Shown here piece after piece: positions 61,853-64,000 of a stretch of DNA of 64,000 nt. The stretch lies in assembly GCA_963727545.1 (NCBI GenBank), contig CAVSGS010000033.1, forward strand, positions 70,769-134,768, given 5' to 3'. Numbering within the stretch: position 1 is the first letter of the stretch; every line of letters starts with the position of its first letter. The notes below the pieces were generated by a model. The model was not told where the DNA came from. It saw nothing but the letters and a program-made list of their open reading frames with translations, and made no database searches. The DNA comes from Flexifilum sp963727545 (GTDB lineage Bacteria > Chloroflexota > Anaerolineae > Aggregatilineales > Phototrophicaceae). The position numbers and the translations under genes are program-made.

Positions 61853-61893
61853 CGCCCCTCCCTGAAGTCGGGGAGGGGTCGGGGGTGGGGTCA
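61853..61893. repeat. C/G-rich hairpin repeat with GGGGGTGGGGTC tail, copy 3 (in the lysZ-lysJ junction)
   Basis: CCCCTCCC and GGGGAGGGG around TGAAGTC, then TCGGGGGTGGGGTC. It lies seven bases before the preferred lysJ start at 61900. If lysJ starts at the ATG at 61795 instead, the repeat is translated (PLPEVGEGSGVG). Confidence 0.75.
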
Positions 61894-61899
61894 AATGCC

Positions 61900-63056
61900 A
61901 TGACCATTGAAGACGCCCACACCAGCGGCGGCTACTCCAAACGCCCGCTGACGCTCGTGCGCGGCGCGGGCTGCACCGTCTACGACGACGCCGGCAACGC
62001 CTACCTCGACGCGACCAGCGGCATGGGCGTCGCCCTGCTCGGTCACGCGCACCCGGCGGTCGTGTCAGCGATTGCTGACCAAGCCGCCACGCTGATCACC
62101 TGCGCCGAGATTTTCTACAACGACCGCCGCGCCGAACTCTACACCCTGCTTGCCGACCTGCTCCCCGGCGACCTGAACCGCTTCTTCCTCTGCAACAGCG
62201 GCGCGGAAGCGATTGAGGGCGCGCTCAAAGTCGCGCGGCTCTTCACCGGGCGATCCGGTATCGTCGCCGCCAAACGTGCCTTTCACGGGCGCACGCTCGG
62301 CGCGCTCGGCGCGACCTTCAACAGCCACTACCGCGAACCGTTCGCCGGTTGGATTCCCGACGTGACCCACGTCAGCTACAACGACCTCGAAGCCGCTTCA
62401 GCCGCCATCACCGACGCGACCGCCGCCGTCTTGGTCGAAGCCGTGCAGGGCGAGGGCGGCGTCCATGTCGCCAACGCCGACTATCTGCGCGGCTTGCGCG
62501 ACCTCTGCGATCAGCACGGCGCGCTGCTGATCGTCGACGAAATCCAGACCGGACTCGGACGCACCGGGCGCTGGTTCGGCTTCGAGCACAGCCGGCATCC
62601 TGCCGGATATTGTCGCGCTCGGCAAAGGGATCGCCGGGGGCGTGCCGATGGGCGCGGTCGCGTGGCGCGAGACTTTCGGGCAAATCCCGGCGGGCACGCA
62701 CGGCACGACCTTCGGCGGCAATCCGCTGGCTTGCGCCGCCGCCGTCGCCGCGCTGACGACCCTGCAAGCCATCGACGCGCCCGCCCGCGCCGCCGAACTC
62801 GGCGCGTGGCTCGTGAGCGAACTGCAAGCCCGCGATCTGCCGCCCGTGCGCGAAATTCGCGGCATGGGGCTGATGGTCGGCTTGGAACTGCGCGGACGGG
62901 TCACGCCCTACATTCAAGCGCTGCAAGATCGCGGCGTGCTCGCGTTGGTCGCTGGAAAGACGGTGCTGCGCCTGCTGCCGCCGCTGATCATCACGCCAGG
63001 ACGAACTCCGCCAGCTAGTCGACGCCATTGAGGAGGTCATGCACGATGCAAACTGA
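61900..63056 (+). CDS. lysJ: LysW-aminoadipate semialdehyde aminotransferase LysJ (two frameshifts)
   Basis: About 385 residues, class III PLP aminotransferase like ArgD: TSGMGVALLGHAHPAVVSA, FLCNSGAEAIEGALKVAR, KRAFHGRTLGAL, VQGEGG, LLIVDEIQTGLGRTG and, after a shift near 62592, PDIVALGKGIAGGVPMGAV with the PLP Lys in LGKGI. A second shift near 63000 is needed to read DELRQLVDAIEEVMHDAN to the TGA at 63054. The start at 61900 follows the inserted repeat; an ATG at 61795 overlaps lysZ. The end overlaps lysK by 11 bases. It transfers an amino group to the semialdehyde made by LysY. Confidence 0.9.
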
Positions 63057-64000
63057 AACCGAAGCCACCATCCGAACCACCCTCACGGAAGGCGACGCCG
63101 AGGATTTGCTCTGCGGACTCGTCGCCATCGCCAGCCCCTCGACCCGCGAGATGACCGCCGTCCAGATGCTGGTCAACTGGATGCTCGAACACGGCTACGA
63201 CCGCGCCTTCGTCGACCCCGCCGGGAACGCCGTCGGCATCGTCGGGAACGGCGCGCGCGACGTGGTGCTGCTCGGTCACATCGACACCTTCGGCGGCAAT
63301 TTCCCGGTTCGCGCGCGAAGGTCGCCTGCTCTACGGGCGCGGCGCGGTCGATGCCAAAGGCGCGCTCTGCACCTTCGCCGCCGCTGCCGCCCAAGCCCAG
63401 CTTGATCCCGACGTCCGCCTGATCGTGATCGGCGCGGTCGAGGAAGAAGCCGCCAGCAGCAAGGGCGCGCGCTTCGCCGCCACCCAGTATCAGCCGGAAC
63501 TCTGCATCATCGGCGAGCCGTCGCAGTGGGATCGCATCACGCTCGGCTACAAAGGGCGCCTGCTGATCGAGTGGAACTGGCGCGGCGATCTCGGTCACAG
63601 CGCCGGTGAGACGGCGACGGCGGGCGAACTCGCTTTCGCCTACTGGCAAGGCGTCCTCGCTTACGCCACCGAGTTCAACCTCGAACGCCAGCGCATCTTC
63701 GATCGGCTCGACGTCACCTTGCAGGACATCCAATCCGGGCACGATGGCGTCTACGGCTGGGGACGCATGGTGATCGGCTTCCGCCTGCCGCCGAACGTCG
63801 ATCCGAATGCCGTCGCCTCAATGCTCGAACCGCACGACGGCGCGACCATCCGCGCTTACGGGATGGAACACGCCTTCGTCGCCGAGCGCGACTCCGCCGT
63901 CAGCCGGGCGCTGCGCGGCGCAATTCGGGCGGAAGGCGGACAGCCCGCCTTCGTCCACAAGACCGGCACGTCAGACATGAACATCGTCGGGCGCGTCTGG
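63046..64000 (+). CDS. lysK: LysW-lysine/ornithine hydrolase LysK (frameshifted, runs off the right edge)
   Basis: M20-family metallopeptidase that releases lysine or ornithine from LysW. First frame: GLVAIASPSTREMTAVQMLV and VVLLGHIDTFGGNFPV, which contains the first zinc His and Asp. After a shift near 63306 the second frame reads GRLLYGRGAVDAKGALCTFA, GAVEEEAASSKGAR, CIIGEPSQWDRITLGYKGRL and KTGTSDMNIVG and is open to the last base. An extra CGCG-type repeat (four bases) at 63308-63316 can account for the shift. Confidence 0.9.

Overview
The window reads as a stretch of a chromosome from a GC-rich Chloroflexota bacterium, most like the Anaerolineae. This is inferred from the LysW-type amino-acid pathway, the many large multi-PAS/GAF histidine kinases, the family-1 and family-5 substrate-binding proteins, and the intergenic regions full of palindromes. 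No rRNA, tRNA, CRISPR array, phage or insertion sequence was found.

Layout. At 1-714 (minus) is the N-terminal part of a class II diterpene cyclase that runs off the left edge. From 2.1 to 9.8 kb (minus) is a molybdoenzyme-support block: NarL-type two-component system, radical SAM protein, TorD-like chaperone, polyferredoxin, FmdE-like protein and MoaA. MobA is divergent at 10.4 kb. From 11.2 to 19.3 kb a histidine kinase and a helix-turn-helix/receiver regulator stand divergent to a polyol-type ABC importer with a zinc alcohol dehydrogenase. From 19.6 to 24.7 kb an OmpR-type two-component system converges on an ApbE/ferric-reductase-like operon, and both promoters carry the same 11-bp-phased boxes. 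From 25 to 32.9 kb are three further kinases and an Rcp1-like receiver. From 33.2 to 38.8 kb are an acetolactate-decarboxylase-like protein, a glutamine cyclotransferase and pstSCAB. From 39.3 to 42.8 kb is a peptide-type ABC importer. From 42.9 to 51.5 kb are a GDPD-like phosphodiesterase, a zinc-ribbon protein and a hydantoin/N-carbamoyl amino acid block (hyuC intact, hyuB and hyuA broken). From 51.8 to 56 kb is a phosphonate-type importer whose binding protein has two tandem domains. From 56.1 to 58.3 kb are a DMT transporter and an Old Yellow Enzyme homologue. From 58.5 kb to the right edge is lysWXYZJK, preceded by a promoter, two short leader ORFs and two strong terminators that look like tandem attenuators.

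Three themes stand out. First, the lysW leader looks like ribosome-mediated attenuation, with a Lys/Arg-rich 16-residue peptide and an alternative pairing to the terminator. Second, dispersed palindromes with compensated arms fill most intergenic gaps. Third, about a dozen single-base indels, mostly insertions and mostly to the right of 47 kb, split conserved genes. These look more like uncorrected assembly errors than gene decay, but an in-frame TAA at a conserved Gln of hyuB is a different kind of lesion.
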